Assembly: GCA_002919305.1 (NCBI GenBank)
Contig: PKFB01000059.1
Location: 54,544 to 118,543 of the forward strand
Length of the DNA stretch: 64,000 bases
Reading direction: 5' to 3'
DNA from: Actinomycetales bacterium
GTDB lineage: Bacteria > Actinomycetota > Actinomycetes > Mycobacteriales > Micromonosporaceae
Made by a program: the position numbers and the translations under genes. Numbering within the stretch: position 1 is the first letter of the stretch; each line of letters opens with the position of its first letter. A model generated the notes under the pieces. The model ran no database searches and was not told the DNA's origin. It was given only the letters and a program-made list of their open reading frames with translations. This document shows positions 42,058 to 51,092 of this stretch, in pieces.

Positions 42058-43090
42058 TCAGAGAAAGTCACCGGCGCCGTCGGGCCGGACGGGTGTGGAC
42101 CGGTCGGAGCGCCAGCCCGTGGGAGCCGCGAGGGTAACGGCGGGGAGCCAGCCGCTCACCGGCGCGTCACCCGGAGCGGAGGGGCCCCACGGCCCGGCAT
42201 GCGGGTCCCTGGGCTGCTCCTGAAGGTGGCGCATCTCCTTCCGGGCGACGTTCCACTTATAAAGCCCGACCAGGCCGCACCCGCCGAACAGGACGGTCGT
42301 GATCAGGAAGCCCGGTGACCACTCCTCTACGGGCCTGCCCACCCCAGGAAGCGCCACCACGGCCAGCGCCAACGCCAAGCCACACGCGACCAGCCATATG
42401 TGCAACGCGGCGAGGTCTCCTGCGGCTTTCCCCGGCTCAGGCATGGCGGCTGGGGTCCCCACAGGAACCGGCCCCGGCGAAACGGTGTTCCCGACTGGGG
42501 CGCCGGCACCGCGTACCATGCCGGCCTGCGCCGGAGGCATGTGGTAGCTGGGGAGCAGGAGGTGACCGATCCGCAGCCGGACCCGGGTGGCGATCAGGTC
42601 GGCTATCACCCACGCGTCGTCATGCGCCAGCAGCCACTGCTGCCCATCGCCCACGTCAGCGCGACCATCGCGACCGCGAGGAGTACCGGAAACCGCTCCA
42701 CAAACCCCTGGCCCGACAGCAGGCTCCCGCCGCTGCTGATGCCGTCAACCGCGAAAAGCACCGTCACCGGGAGGCAGAGCAGCAGGCTCACGCGCCACAT
42801 ACTCGTCCGGTGAATGTTGACCACGAACACCACGAGCGCGACCACGACCCAAAGCCACAGCCTGTGAACAGCACAAGCCCGTCATTGAGCACTGAGCGGG
42901 GATCCAGAGCGGAACTGAAGGCTCCGAAGGAGGCGTCGGTCGCCTGATTGCGTACCACGCTGTCCACGGTATGGGCGGTGAGGATGACGCCAGGGCCACC
43001 GAGGAGCAGAAGCGGCGCTGCGAGCAACCAACGCACCACAACGCCCGGTCCGCGATGGGAGCTAGGCAACGGGGCCGGTGAGGACATCAC
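42058..43090 (-). pseudogene. Membrane-protein gene broken by two frameshifts
   Basis: Three consecutive frames carry one continuous-looking protein. 43090 to about 42860 starts MMSSPAPLPSSHRGPG and holds a hydrophobic segment. About 42860 to 42650 has VVALVVFVVNIHR and further membrane segments. About 42650 to 42058 has DAWVIADLIATRVRLRIGHL, two more membrane segments and a polar tail. Each change shifts the frame in the same direction by one base, near 42855 and 42650. Each fragment keeps codon use like that of real genes. Either two single-base deletions inactivated the gene or the assembly has two errors. The family is not recognised. Confidence 0.7.
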
Positions 43091-43223
43091 ACCTCCGTCG
43101 TCAAAGCCCTGGGCGGGTGTCCGGAGGCAGTATCACCGGCAAGATCAATATCGCTGACGTGACGGCTCGCTACCGTGCGACGCCACCTGGGCCCCTGGTC
43201 ACGCTCCGGGGAGCCGGGGGAGC

Positions 43224-43245
43224 CACCGCCACCGGGCTGGCGGTG
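43224..43245. terminator. Weak hairpin after the aldehyde dehydrogenase gene
   Basis: CACCGCCA and TGGCGGTG form an 8-bp stem with a 6-base loop, 54 bases past the stop. Confidence 0.45.
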
Positions 43246-43298
43246 CCGAACCGGACCCGGTGGCGGGGCATGGGTTACCCCCGGCAAGCGTGTGGCGG

Positions 43299-44681
43299 TT
43301 AGGGAAGCGCGATGGTGACGGTTTGACCGACGGTGAAGAACTCCCGAGCCACTTTGCCTTGTTCACGCGGACCGTACGAGGAATCCTTCACACCCCCGAA
43401 CGGGGCGTGCAGGTCCACACCCGCGGTGGAGGTGTTGACCCGGACCATCCCCGCCTGCAGCCGGTCGGCGACCCGGGCGGCCGTCGCGAGCGAGTCGGTG
43501 AACACCGCGGCGGACAGACCATAGTGGACACTGTTGGCGATCTCGATCGCCTCATCGACGCTCTCGGCGCGGACGACCGCGGCGACCGGCGCGAACACCT
43601 CGTCCCGAGCGAGCTCATCCTCAGGGGAGGCCAAAGCCACCAATGTCGGCGCCATGGCGTACCCCGGGTCGGTGGCGCATCCACCGATCAGCACCTCACC
43701 ACCGTGCTGCTGTTTGCTGCGCTCGACGACCTGCAGGGCCCGGTCGCGGGCCTGGTCGGAGATGACCGGCCCGACCCGCACCTGAGGGTCGAGCGGATCC
43801 CCCACCGGCAGGCGCTCCACCGCGGTACGCAGCCGCTCAATGAAGGTGTCGGCGATCCGGGCCTCGACGATGATGCGGCTGGTGGCGGTGCACTTCTGCC
43901 CGGCGTACCCCATAGCGGCGTCGGCGATGGTGGCCGCCGCGTGATCCACGTCGGCGTCGGCCAACACGATCGACGGGTTCTGACCCCCCATCTCCGCCTG
44001 CACGGCCACACCGCGTGCGGCGGCACGAGCGATGATCGACCGGCCGACCCGGGTGCTCCCGGTGAAGGAGATACACCCCACCCCAGGGTGATCGATCAAC
44101 GTGATCGCGGTCTCCGCCTCACCCGGCGCCAACAGCGCCACATCGGCGGGCAGGTGTTCAGCGAACAACTCCTCGAGCGCCCGCGCACACCCCAGCGCGG
44201 CGGTGGCGGGTTTGAGGATGACCGCGTTGCCCACCGCCAAAGCGGGCGCCGCTTTCCACAGCGGAATCGCCAACGGGAAGTTCCACGGAGTGATCAACCC
44301 GGCGACCCCGCGGGGACGGCGACGCTCCAGCAGCGACCAGGCGCCGCCCGTGGGCGGATATACCGTGCCTGACGGGTCAAGGGCGCCCTGCGCGTGATAG
44401 CGGACAATCGCGGCCGCGCGGGCGACCTCGGCCCGCGCCTCACCGATGGGTTTACCGACCTCCCAGGCGATCAGACGCCCCAGCTGATCGGCCCGGTCCT
44501 CGATCGCCTGCGCCAGAGCGGTCAAGGCGGCGGCGCGGGCCGGAGCATCCAACCGGGCCCACCCCGCCTGAGCCCGCTGGGCACGCTCGACCAGCGCGTC
44601 CACCTCGGCGGGGGTGAGCGCCTCCCCCTGCGCGACCACCTCATCGGGGGCGGCCGGCGCGACCGATTGCAGCAGGGTCAC
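43299..44681 (-). CDS. Aldehyde dehydrogenase, probably 2,5-dioxopentanoate (KGSA) dehydrogenase
   Basis: 460 residues. NAD(P)-site motifs are TPWNFPLAIPLWKAAPALA and ILKPAT. The general base is in QAEMGGQNPSIV (Glu230) and the nucleophile in GYAGQKCTATSR (Cys264). All ALDH catalytic residues are present. The substrate is inferred from context: its GTG overlaps the stop of an FAH-family dehydratase gene, and this gene pair is the last two steps of the non-phosphorylative (Weimberg-type) pentonate or aldarate pathway, giving 2-oxoglutarate. GGGAGG precedes GTG 44681. A vanillin or succinate semialdehyde dehydrogenase role is possible but less supported. Confidence 0.85.
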   Translation of the reverse strand: MTLLQSVAPAAPDEVVAQGEALTPAEVDALVERAQRAQAGWARLDAPARAAALTALAQAIEDRADQLGRLIAWEVGKPIGEARAEVARAAAIVRYHAQGALDPSGTVYPPTGGAWSLLERRRPRGVAGLITPWNFPLAIPLWKAAPALAVGNAVILKPATAALGCARALEELFAEHLPADVALLAPGEAETAITLIDHPGVGCISFTGSTRVGRSIIARAAARGVAVQAEMGGQNPSIVLADADVDHAAATIADAAMGYAGQKCTATSRIIVEARIADTFIERLRTAVERLPVGDPLDPQVRVGPVISDQARDRALQVVERSKQQHGGEVLIGGCATDPGYAMAPTLVALASPEDELARDEVFAPVAAVVRAESVDEAIEIANSVHYGLSAAVFTDSLATAARVADRLQAGMVRVNTSTAGVDLHAPFGGVKDSSYGPREQGKVAREFFTVGQTVTIALP

Positions 44682-45550
44682 TGGGCACCTCCCTGGACTA
44701 CGGGGTTGCGCAACTGTCCCAGATACCCCGGCTCTCCCCGGTACAGACCCTCGATACACACCTCGTCCCCCGCATGGAGGCCGAGGTGGGCGGGGGGCAC
44801 GATACCGGTCCCGGTCAGTAGGATGACCCCTTCGGGGAAAAGGTTGTTGTGTCCCAATTGCTCGATGAGTTGATCGATCTGGCGGTGCATCCGGCTGAGA
44901 GGGACCCGGCCACTGAACAGCACCTGCCCCTCCCGGTTGATCTCCATTGAGATCTCCAGGGAATCCAGCGGGACCGCTGTGCTCCACGCGAGCACCCACG
45001 GCCCCAACGCGCAGCTGCCTTGCCAGATCTTGGCCTGCGGTAGATAAAGCGGGTTCTCCGCCTCCAGATCACGGGCGGTGACATCGTCACCGAGGCCGAT
45101 ACCGAGCAGGGACAGGTCCGAATCGAGCCACAACGCCAGTTCCGGTTCAGGGACCGTGTCGTGAGAGTCGTGACGGACCACCACCGGCTCACCAGGACCC
45201 ACCACACGGCCAGGAGTGGCTTTGAAGAACAGCTCCGCGCGCGGCGCGTCATAGACCTGGGCGTACAAGGCGGCGGCGGTGGAGGTCGCCTCATCGATAC
45301 GCGCATCCCTGCTGCGCAGGTAGGTCACGCCGGCGCCCCAGACCTCCTGGGCGTCCAGGGGAGCGGTCAGACGCGCATCTGGTACCGGATCACCGGCGGT
45401 CAACGTACCAGACCGGGCCGCCCGCAACGCGGCGGCGACGCTGGGGACCGCAACCGGGCGTACTCCTCCCGCTTCGTCGACGACCCCAACGCCGGAGCCG
45501 GTGTCGCTGATGTAGCGGCACACCCGGATGACTGGTTCTGAGAGGACCAC
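44678..45550 (-). CDS. Fumarylacetoacetate hydrolase-family protein, probable 2-keto-3-deoxy-sugar-acid dehydratase
   Basis: 290 residues with an FAH fold. The N-terminal domain has GVRPVAVPSVAAALRA. The catalytic part holds EVWGAGVTYLRS, AELFFKATPGRVVGPGEP, HDTVPEPELALWLDSD with the metal-binding Glu residues, and TGTGIVPPAHLGL. The EVWGAGVTY start is characteristic of 2-keto-3-deoxy-D-arabinonate dehydratase-type members. The product would be 2,5-dioxopentanoate, which the coupled aldehyde dehydrogenase would oxidise. The upstream sugar dehydrogenase and lactonase genes are not in the window. It is divergent from an IclR regulator across 69 bases with two operator-like palindromes. Confidence 0.82.
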   Translation of the reverse strand: MVLSEPVIRVCRYISDTGSGVGVVDEAGGVRPVAVPSVAAALRAARSGTLTAGDPVPDARLTAPLDAQEVWGAGVTYLRSRDARIDEATSTAAALYAQVYDAPRAELFFKATPGRVVGPGEPVVVRHDSHDTVPEPELALWLDSDLSLLGIGLGDDVTARDLEAENPLYLPQAKIWQGSCALGPWVLAWSTAVPLDSLEISMEINREGQVLFSGRVPLSRMHRQIDQLIEQLGHNNLFPEGVILLTGTGIVPPAHLGLHAGDEVCIEGLYRGEPGYLGQLRNPVVQGGAQ

Positions 45551-45572
45551 TGTGCGAGGCTAACCCTTGCAG

Positions 45573-45605
45573 TCCGCAGAACGGAAAACTGATCCGGATA
45601 GCGGA
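45573..45605. promoter_or_regulatory. Tandem palindromes, probable IclR operator
   Basis: TCCG-N5-CGGA occurs at 45573-45585 and again at 45593-45605, exactly 20 bases apart (about two helical turns), in the 69-base gap between the dehydratase and IclR genes. Two copies on one helix face suit binding of an IclR tetramer and control of both directions. Confidence 0.7.
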
Positions 45606-45619
45606 ACAGTGGGAGAGGC

Positions 45620-46390
45620 ATGACGACATCGCTGAGGAAAGGGCTGGGGTTGATCGACATCCTGGCGGCCGTGGAACGGCCGCTGGGACTGACCGACCTG
45701 AGCCGACGGGCTGGTCTTCCTAAAAGCACCGTCCACCGTCTGTTGACCAGCCTGACCGCGACCGGCTTCGTCACCCAGGAGACCGATGGGCGGTACGCGT
45801 TGGGGCTGCGGCTGTTCGAGCTGGGGAGTCGGGTGGCTGCCCGCTTGGATATCCGCCAGATCGCCCGACCGCAGCTGCGGCGGCTGCGAGACATGACCGG
45901 GGAGACCGCCCACCTGGGGGTGGTCCTCGACGACAGCGTCGTTTACCTGGAGAAGGTGGATAGTGGACAGAAGGTCCAGATGAGTTCCCGGTTGGGAGGC
46001 CGAAACCCCCTACACTCCACCGCTTTAGGTAAAGCTCTACTCGCTTTTGGGTCGCAGGAGCTGCGGGAGCGGATTCTGGCTGGGCCGCTGCCGGCCCGCA
46101 CCCCGCGTACCCTGGTCGACCCTGACCGGCTCGCCGAGGAACTGGACCGGGTACGCCGCCGCGGCTGGGCACTGGATGACGAGGAATCCGATCCACAGGT
46201 GCGGTGTGTCGCGGCGCCGGTCATCGACGCCACCGGATTCGCGGTCGCCGCCATCTCGGTGTCCGGCCCCTCCAGTAGGGTGACCAAGCGGACCGTCCGG
46301 CCGCTGGCGGAGCACGTGATGCGGACCGCCGCCGCGGTCAGCCGCAGCCTGGGTGGCTTGCCGGCCCGGGAACCGATGGTCTCCGGTTGA
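45620..46390 (+). CDS. IclR-family transcriptional regulator
   Basis: 256 residues. The N-terminal winged HTH is LTDLSRRAGLPKSTVHRLLT (about residues 24-43). The C-terminal effector domain has YLEKVDSGQKVQMSSRLGG, NPLHSTALGKALLA, GWALDDEESDPQVRCVAAPV and VAAISVSGPSSR, the usual IclR signature order. It likely controls the divergent dehydratase and aldehyde dehydrogenase genes and itself, with a 2-keto sugar acid as a plausible effector. GGGAGAGGC precedes the ATG. Confidence 0.9.
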   Translation: MTTSLRKGLGLIDILAAVERPLGLTDLSRRAGLPKSTVHRLLTSLTATGFVTQETDGRYALGLRLFELGSRVAARLDIRQIARPQLRRLRDMTGETAHLGVVLDDSVVYLEKVDSGQKVQMSSRLGGRNPLHSTALGKALLAFGSQELRERILAGPLPARTPRTLVDPDRLAEELDRVRRRGWALDDEESDPQVRCVAAPVIDATGFAVAAISVSGPSSRVTKRTVRPLAEHVMRTAAAVSRSLGGLPAREPMVSG

Positions 46391-46486
46391 CCGACGAGAA
46401 ACCTGAGGCCCGTTCCGGGGTTTCCGCGACCTCAATCCGGGTAAACGCACAGTGAGTGGGACGCTGACCACCCGGGAGGATCGACG

Positions 46487-47197
46487 ATGCCCCAGAAGCT
46501 GTTCGCCGACCGTGTCGAGGCCGGCCAGATCCTGGCGCGGCGGGTGGTCCGGTACCTCGCCGACAATCCCGCGCCCGGCCAGCCATTGGTGCTCGCTCTG
46601 CCCCGCGGGGGCGTACCGGTCGCCGTGGAGGTGGCCCGGGCCATTAACGCTGAGCTGGGCATTGTGGTCGCGCGCGAACTTGACGCGCCACGGTACCCGC
46701 AGTTTGGGGTGGGCGGTCTCGCCGAGGACGGGCCACCGGTCTTCGATCACGACGCCTTGCGGTATCTGGGCCGCGCCGAGGCCGATCTCACCCCGACCGT
46801 CGACCAGGAACGCGCCGAGATCCAACGGCGGATACGCCGATACCGGGGAGATCGTCCGATCCCCTGGATCACCGGCCGGGTCGTCATCCTCGTCGACGAT
46901 GGATTGTCCACCGGTGCGGCGGCCCGCGCCGCGGTGTACTGGTTGCGTGTCCACCGGCCACGTCGGGTGGTGCTCGCCGTGCCGGTCTGCGCGCCGCAGG
47001 CGCGTGACGCCCTCGCCTCCGGGGTCGACGCCATTATCTGCACCGACACCAATGAGCATTTCCAGGACGTGGGGGAGTGGTACACCGATTTCACGCCGCT
47101 GACCGATGAGGATGTGCAGCGTCTGCTGGCGGCGTACCCGTCTCCTTCCTCGGCCGTGACGCCCCACGGCACGCCAGGCGGCCACCCGGTGCGGTGA
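46487..47197 (+). CDS. Phosphoribosyltransferase-family protein
   Basis: 236 residues. The PRPP-binding motif is RVVILVDDGLSTGAAARAA. The N-terminal part is LVLALPRGGVPVAVEVARAI, and VVARELDAPRYPQFGVGGLA matches the large actinobacterial family of stand-alone PRTase-fold proteins often associated with dormancy or universal-stress loci. It probably does not make a standard nucleotide, since no base-specificity loop is recognisable. There is no co-directional partner, and it is convergent with the TAXI gene. Confidence 0.83.
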   Translation: MPQKLFADRVEAGQILARRVVRYLADNPAPGQPLVLALPRGGVPVAVEVARAINAELGIVVARELDAPRYPQFGVGGLAEDGPPVFDHDALRYLGRAEADLTPTVDQERAEIQRRIRRYRGDRPIPWITGRVVILVDDGLSTGAAARAAVYWLRVHRPRRVVLAVPVCAPQARDALASGVDAIICTDTNEHFQDVGEWYTDFTPLTDEDVQRLLAAYPSPSSAVTPHGTPGGHPVR

Positions 47198-47236
47198 GGC
47201 ACCGAGCGGCCGCCCGTGACCTGACCTGTCAGACGC

Positions 47237-48217
47237 CTACTGTTGTTCGTCGAAGAACCGTGACGCTCCCGGATGGAGCGGAACCGGCCCGGTGATCGGG
47301 CCGTTCTCCACCAGGATGTTTCTCCCCTCGGGGTGGACCACGGCCAGGTCATCGGTGTGGGTGAACAGCAGCCGGGTCAGGTCGTAGGCCAGATCGGCGT
47401 GCATCGTCCTGCGGACCACCAGCAGATTGCTCACGCTGATGGTGGGGACGTCGGCGGTCAACCCATAGGTCCGCGCCGGGATCACCGCGTCGCTGTAGAC
47501 CTCGCCGTACTGCTCCCGTAACGGGGCCACGAACTCATTGAGCGGGAGGAAGGACAGGCGTCCGGCCATGCTGGCCAACAGGTCACTGATACCGCCGGTG
47601 GGCAGGCCACCCGAGAAGAACATCGCGTCGAGCGACCGGCGCCGCATGGCGTCGACCGTGGCGGGGAGCGACAGCGGAACCCGTTCGATGTCGCGGTCCG
47701 GATCCAGGCCGGCGGCGGTCAGGAGCCGTAACGCGATCATCTCGGTACCGGAAGCTGGGCCGCCGGTGGATACCCGCAGGTCCTCCAGGTCCGTCAGTTC
47801 CTCGACTTCGAGGTCGGCACGGACGATGAGGTGCATGTAGTTGCTGTAGATGCGTGCCAGGGCCTGGATCGGTTGCGGGTTCCGGTCGAACTGGCCGGTC
47901 CCCGCCACGGCGTCGGCCGCGGCGTCGGCCAGGGTGAAACCGATGTCGGCGTCGGCGCGGGCCACCCGGTAGATGTTGTCGATGGAGGCGCCGGTGGGTT
48001 CCGCGGTCGCTTCATAGCCGGGTAACTGCCGGGTGATGATGTCCGCGAACCCTCCGCCCAGCTGGTAATACACCCCGGTGGTGTTACCGGTGGCGATGAA
48101 CAGCCGGGCGGGGGGATTCGAACCGATGGGAGCCTCCTCGCCACAACCGGCGAGCAGGAGGGCCGGTAGGGCGGTCAGCCCGCTGAGGACGCGGCGCCGG
48201 CTGACCGGACCGTTCAT
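47237..48217 (-). CDS. Orphan TAXI-family TRAP solute-binding lipoprotein
   Basis: 326 residues. The signal peptide has a twin-arginine start (SRRRVLSGL) and lipobox LLLAGC (Cys25). The TAXI binding domain follows: LFIATGNTTGVYYQLGGGFA, ATAEPTGASIDNIYRVARAD, RVSTGGPASGTEMIALRLL and TYGLTADVPTISVSNLLVVRR. TAXI proteins normally feed fused DctQM-like TRAP permeases for dicarboxylates or glutamate. No TRAP membrane gene is present here. Its ATG overlaps the Roadblock stop (ATGA), making it third in an operon with a NIT kinase. A role as extracytoplasmic ligand receptor for that kinase is a reasonable inference. Confidence 0.85.
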   Translation of the reverse strand: MNGPVSRRRVLSGLTALPALLLAGCGEEAPIGSNPPARLFIATGNTTGVYYQLGGGFADIITRQLPGYEATAEPTGASIDNIYRVARADADIGFTLADAAADAVAGTGQFDRNPQPIQALARIYSNYMHLIVRADLEVEELTDLEDLRVSTGGPASGTEMIALRLLTAAGLDPDRDIERVPLSLPATVDAMRRRSLDAMFFSGGLPTGGISDLLASMAGRLSFLPLNEFVAPLREQYGEVYSDAVIPARTYGLTADVPTISVSNLLVVRRTMHADLAYDLTRLLFTHTDDLAVVHPEGRNILVENGPITGPVPLHPGASRFFDEQQ

Positions 48218-48696
48218 GAGGTGCGTACCTCGGGGGTCAGGGCCGCCGCCACCCGTTGAACCAGCAGGGCGGTCTCGTACCCCACTTGCCCTAGATCACA
48301 GCCCGGTTTGGCGAGGACGGCGATCTGCGCCAGGTCGGCCACCGCCATCAGCAACAGGACACCACCGTCCATGTCCACAACGGACTGCCGTACCTTCCCG
48401 GTACGCAGGCACCGTGAGGCACCCAGGGTCAGGCTGGCCAGGCCGCTGGTGATCGCGGCGAGCTGGTCGACCTGCTCCGGGGGGAGAGCTTCGGAGGCCG
48501 CCATCGCCAGACCGTCGGACGAGACAGCCAGGGCGTGAACAACCTCCGGTACGCGCTGCACGAACGAGGTCAAAAGCCAGTCGATGTTGCCGTACTGGCG
48601 GTTCCCGAGAGAACCGGTGGAGTTGGGGGCACTGGAACGGTTCTCCTGAGAGGCGGGGTTCACTGAAGAGGGGTATCGCTGGTCACTCATTGTCAT
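48214..48696 (-). CDS. Roadblock/LC7 protein, second CvnB-like copy
   Basis: 160 residues. A 30-residue polar N-terminus precedes the Roadblock core: GNIDWLLTSFVQRVPEVVHALAVSSDGLA in pattern, DQLAAITSGLASLTLGASRC and VLLLMAVADLAQIAVLAKPG. It is related to the 13743-14162 protein, including the QLAAITSGL segment. It overlaps its kinase gene upstream (ATGA) and the TAXI gene downstream (ATGA). The conservon GTPase and DUF742 partner are missing here too. Confidence 0.9.
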   Translation of the reverse strand: MTMSDQRYPSSVNPASQENRSSAPNSTGSLGNRQYGNIDWLLTSFVQRVPEVVHALAVSSDGLAMAASEALPPEQVDQLAAITSGLASLTLGASRCLRTGKVRQSVVDMDGGVLLLMAVADLAQIAVLAKPGCDLGQVGYETALLVQRVAAALTPEVRTS

Positions 48697-51092
48697 CTCG
48701 TCGAATCATCGATGGTTTCAGGGGACGCGCCGCCCAGGTGACGGGCGGCTGCGGCGATGCCGCTGGACAGGCTTGATAGCCGGTTACGGATCAGCTCCGG
48801 ATCAATTCCAGGGTCAGAACGGGTCTGCTGTGCCGGCTCCGGATCCGGCACGGCGCCCGGCATGAGCTGCGCACCGGGAATCCGATACGGCAGGCCGGCC
48901 CGGGTGGTCCCACCCGACGCACGGGCTTCGGTCGGCTGGGACGAGGGAGCGGAGGGTTGGGACAGCGGCGGGGACGGTGGTGAGGGGGCCGTGGATGTGG
49001 CCGCCACCGTGGGGCGGCGGGGCAGGGGTGAGGACGCGGCCTGATACAGCTGTCCCGAGGTACGCCGATCGCTGTCAGAGGCCGAGCGTGACAGCGCGAG
49101 CCGGGACAGCGGGTTGTCGAGCGGGGCGAGGAGGGAGGAGGGGAGCCGTACAAACGCGGTCGTGCCCTTCCCCTCCTGGCTGCGCAGCTGCACCTGGATC
49201 TGGTGGCGGGCAGCCAGACGCGCCACCACCAGCAGACCCATGGTGCGTGCCAAACGGGAGGTCAGCGCACCCGGGTGGGCCAGCCGCTCGTTGGCCTCCT
49301 GCAGGACGGGTTCGGGGATGCCGATGCCTTCGTCGTAGATGGTGATCTCTAAACCGTCGATCGAGCGGCGGGTGGTCACCGTGACCTTACTGTTGGGCGG
49401 GGAGAACAACGTCGCGTTCTCCAGCAGCTCAGCCAGCAGGTGCACCACGTCACCCACGGCGCGGCCGATGACGCTGACACTGTCCAGGTGCACAGGTTCC
49501 ACCCGGGTGTAGTCCTCAATCTCAGAGGCGGCGGCTCGAATGACGTCTTCCAAGGGATAGGAGGTGGTGAACCGGCGGCCAGGTTCACCACCGGCCAGGA
49601 CCAGCAGGTTCTCCTCGTTGCGCCGCATCCGGGTGACCAGGTGATCCAGCGCGAACAGTTGCTGAAGTCGGTCAGGGTCAACCTCGGAGCGTTCGATGTC
49701 GTCGAGCAGGGTGAGCTGACGGTGGATTAGGGTTTGGCTGCGGCGAGAAAGCGCGGCCAGGGTGGCGGCGGTATCCAGCCGCAGCAGGGCCTGGTCGGCG
49801 GCCAGCCGTAGCGCTTGATGATGCACGGTGCCCAGCGCGGCGGCGACCTCGCCGATCTCATCAGATGGGCCGGCGCTGAGGGATTCAGCGGCCTGGCCCG
49901 CGGCTTTCAGCTCCGCGTCACGGACAGCCTGGGGATCGACCGCCTGGGAGATCCGGTCAATCGACTCCGGCAGCTTCTGATTAGCGATCTCAAGAGCCGC
50001 CTGATGCAGCCGGTGGAGGCGTTGGCCGATCCAGGTGGCCAGCAGGACAGCGATTCCCAATGTGAGGAGGATGAACGCCCCGACGCCACCGATCACCAGG
50101 GCCGCGTGACGCCGCTCTTGACGGTGGAGCTGAGCGCTGGCTTCGTCCAGGGCCACCGCGATATCTACCTGGGCGGTGTACATCCGACGGATGGTGTGGC
50201 TCTGGGCGATGTACCAGGCGTCGGCATCGATCTGGGGAGCGCGCTGTCCACTCGGGGTGTTGATGGTCTCCTCAATCATCGCCCGGGAGTCGGTGACGTC
50301 CTGACTTTGGAGACTTTCGTTGAAGATGGACTGGGCTCGTGGACTGGCGATTCGGAGGAAATCCTCCTGGCGGGTCTGTTCGGCGCCGTAGAGGGAGGCC
50401 AGCCGGGACAGTTCGCCAGGGGCGAATGAGCCGCGGATGAGGATCGTCCGCAGCAGAGTCCGTTGTTGGGCAGCCAAATCGGTCATGGACGCGAGCGCAG
50501 CGATACCCCGTGCCTCCATCGCCAGCTCAGGGGCGGTGATCTGACTGGGGATGGCGTCGGCCACGGTGAGCAGGGAGCGGATCAATGCGTCGTACGACTC
50601 GTCGGCGCTGGTCTCCTCTACCTCGTTCCCCAGCGCCCAGGAGCGAGTGACGTTCAACGCGGACAGCTCCACAATGCTGAGGTTGAGGACAGGAGACAAA
50701 TCCGGTACCGCCTCAGCGGCCTGCCGGGCCACGGCGATGTACTCCTCGGCCACGGTGTCGGTACGGGAACGCTGCGCGGCGACCAGCGCCTCCCCCGCCT
50801 CACCGCCACGCTGACGCTGCACGAGGGTTTCGGCGACCTCCATCTGGACCGCGTTGAGGAGCCGCACCGTGGCGGTAGCGGTCGCGGCCAGGACCCGAGC
50901 GTTTTTGGCATCGTGTGCGGCGTCTAACGCCGTGTTCGCTCGGGAGGCGCCGAGAGCCGCCAGACCAAGGGTCGCGACTACGATCGGTAACAGAAGTTGG
51001 AGTCGTACGGAGCGCAGACGACGCAGCAGGGCGCTACGTGTCGCGCGGTGACTGGGCCGCCGAGATGGCGTGCCGGACTCACCAACGCTCAT
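48693..51092 (-). CDS. NIT-type sensor histidine kinase, second CvnA-like copy
   Basis: 799 residues with TM1 (about 32-52) and a helical extracellular NIT-like sensor with VQRQRGGEAGEALVAAQRSR. TM2 (about 329-352) and HAMP follow. The dimerisation region has LDHLVTRMRRNEENLLVLA. The HATPase domain has LLENATLFSPP, YDEGIGIP and GLLVVARLAARHQI, and a Ser/Pro-rich tail ends the protein. Its architecture equals the 11159-13654 kinase. ATG 51092 has GAGGAA at good spacing; ATG 51116 lacks one. It heads the operon kinase, Roadblock, TAXI lipoprotein, all joined by 4-base overlaps. Confidence 0.88.
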   Translation of the reverse strand: MSVGESGTPSRRPSHRATRSALLRRLRSVRLQLLLPIVVATLGLAALGASRANTALDAAHDAKNARVLAATATATVRLLNAVQMEVAETLVQRQRGGEAGEALVAAQRSRTDTVAEEYIAVARQAAEAVPDLSPVLNLSIVELSALNVTRSWALGNEVEETSADESYDALIRSLLTVADAIPSQITAPELAMEARGIAALASMTDLAAQQRTLLRTILIRGSFAPGELSRLASLYGAEQTRQEDFLRIASPRAQSIFNESLQSQDVTDSRAMIEETINTPSGQRAPQIDADAWYIAQSHTIRRMYTAQVDIAVALDEASAQLHRQERRHAALVIGGVGAFILLTLGIAVLLATWIGQRLHRLHQAALEIANQKLPESIDRISQAVDPQAVRDAELKAAGQAAESLSAGPSDEIGEVAAALGTVHHQALRLAADQALLRLDTAATLAALSRRSQTLIHRQLTLLDDIERSEVDPDRLQQLFALDHLVTRMRRNEENLLVLAGGEPGRRFTTSYPLEDVIRAAASEIEDYTRVEPVHLDSVSVIGRAVGDVVHLLAELLENATLFSPPNSKVTVTTRRSIDGLEITIYDEGIGIPEPVLQEANERLAHPGALTSRLARTMGLLVVARLAARHQIQVQLRSQEGKGTTAFVRLPSSLLAPLDNPLSRLALSRSASDSDRRTSGQLYQAASSPLPRRPTVAATSTAPSPPSPPLSQPSAPSSQPTEARASGGTTRAGLPYRIPGAQLMPGAVPDPEPAQQTRSDPGIDPELIRNRLSSLSSGIAAAARHLGGASPETIDDSTR

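Noticed and set aside
43260..44372. 370-residue plus-strand frame
   Set aside because: Antisense to the aldehyde dehydrogenase gene, whose catalytic Cys and Glu are clear.
46037..47185. 382-residue minus-strand frame
   Set aside because: Antisense to both the IclR and the phosphoribosyltransferase genes, which have full family motifs.
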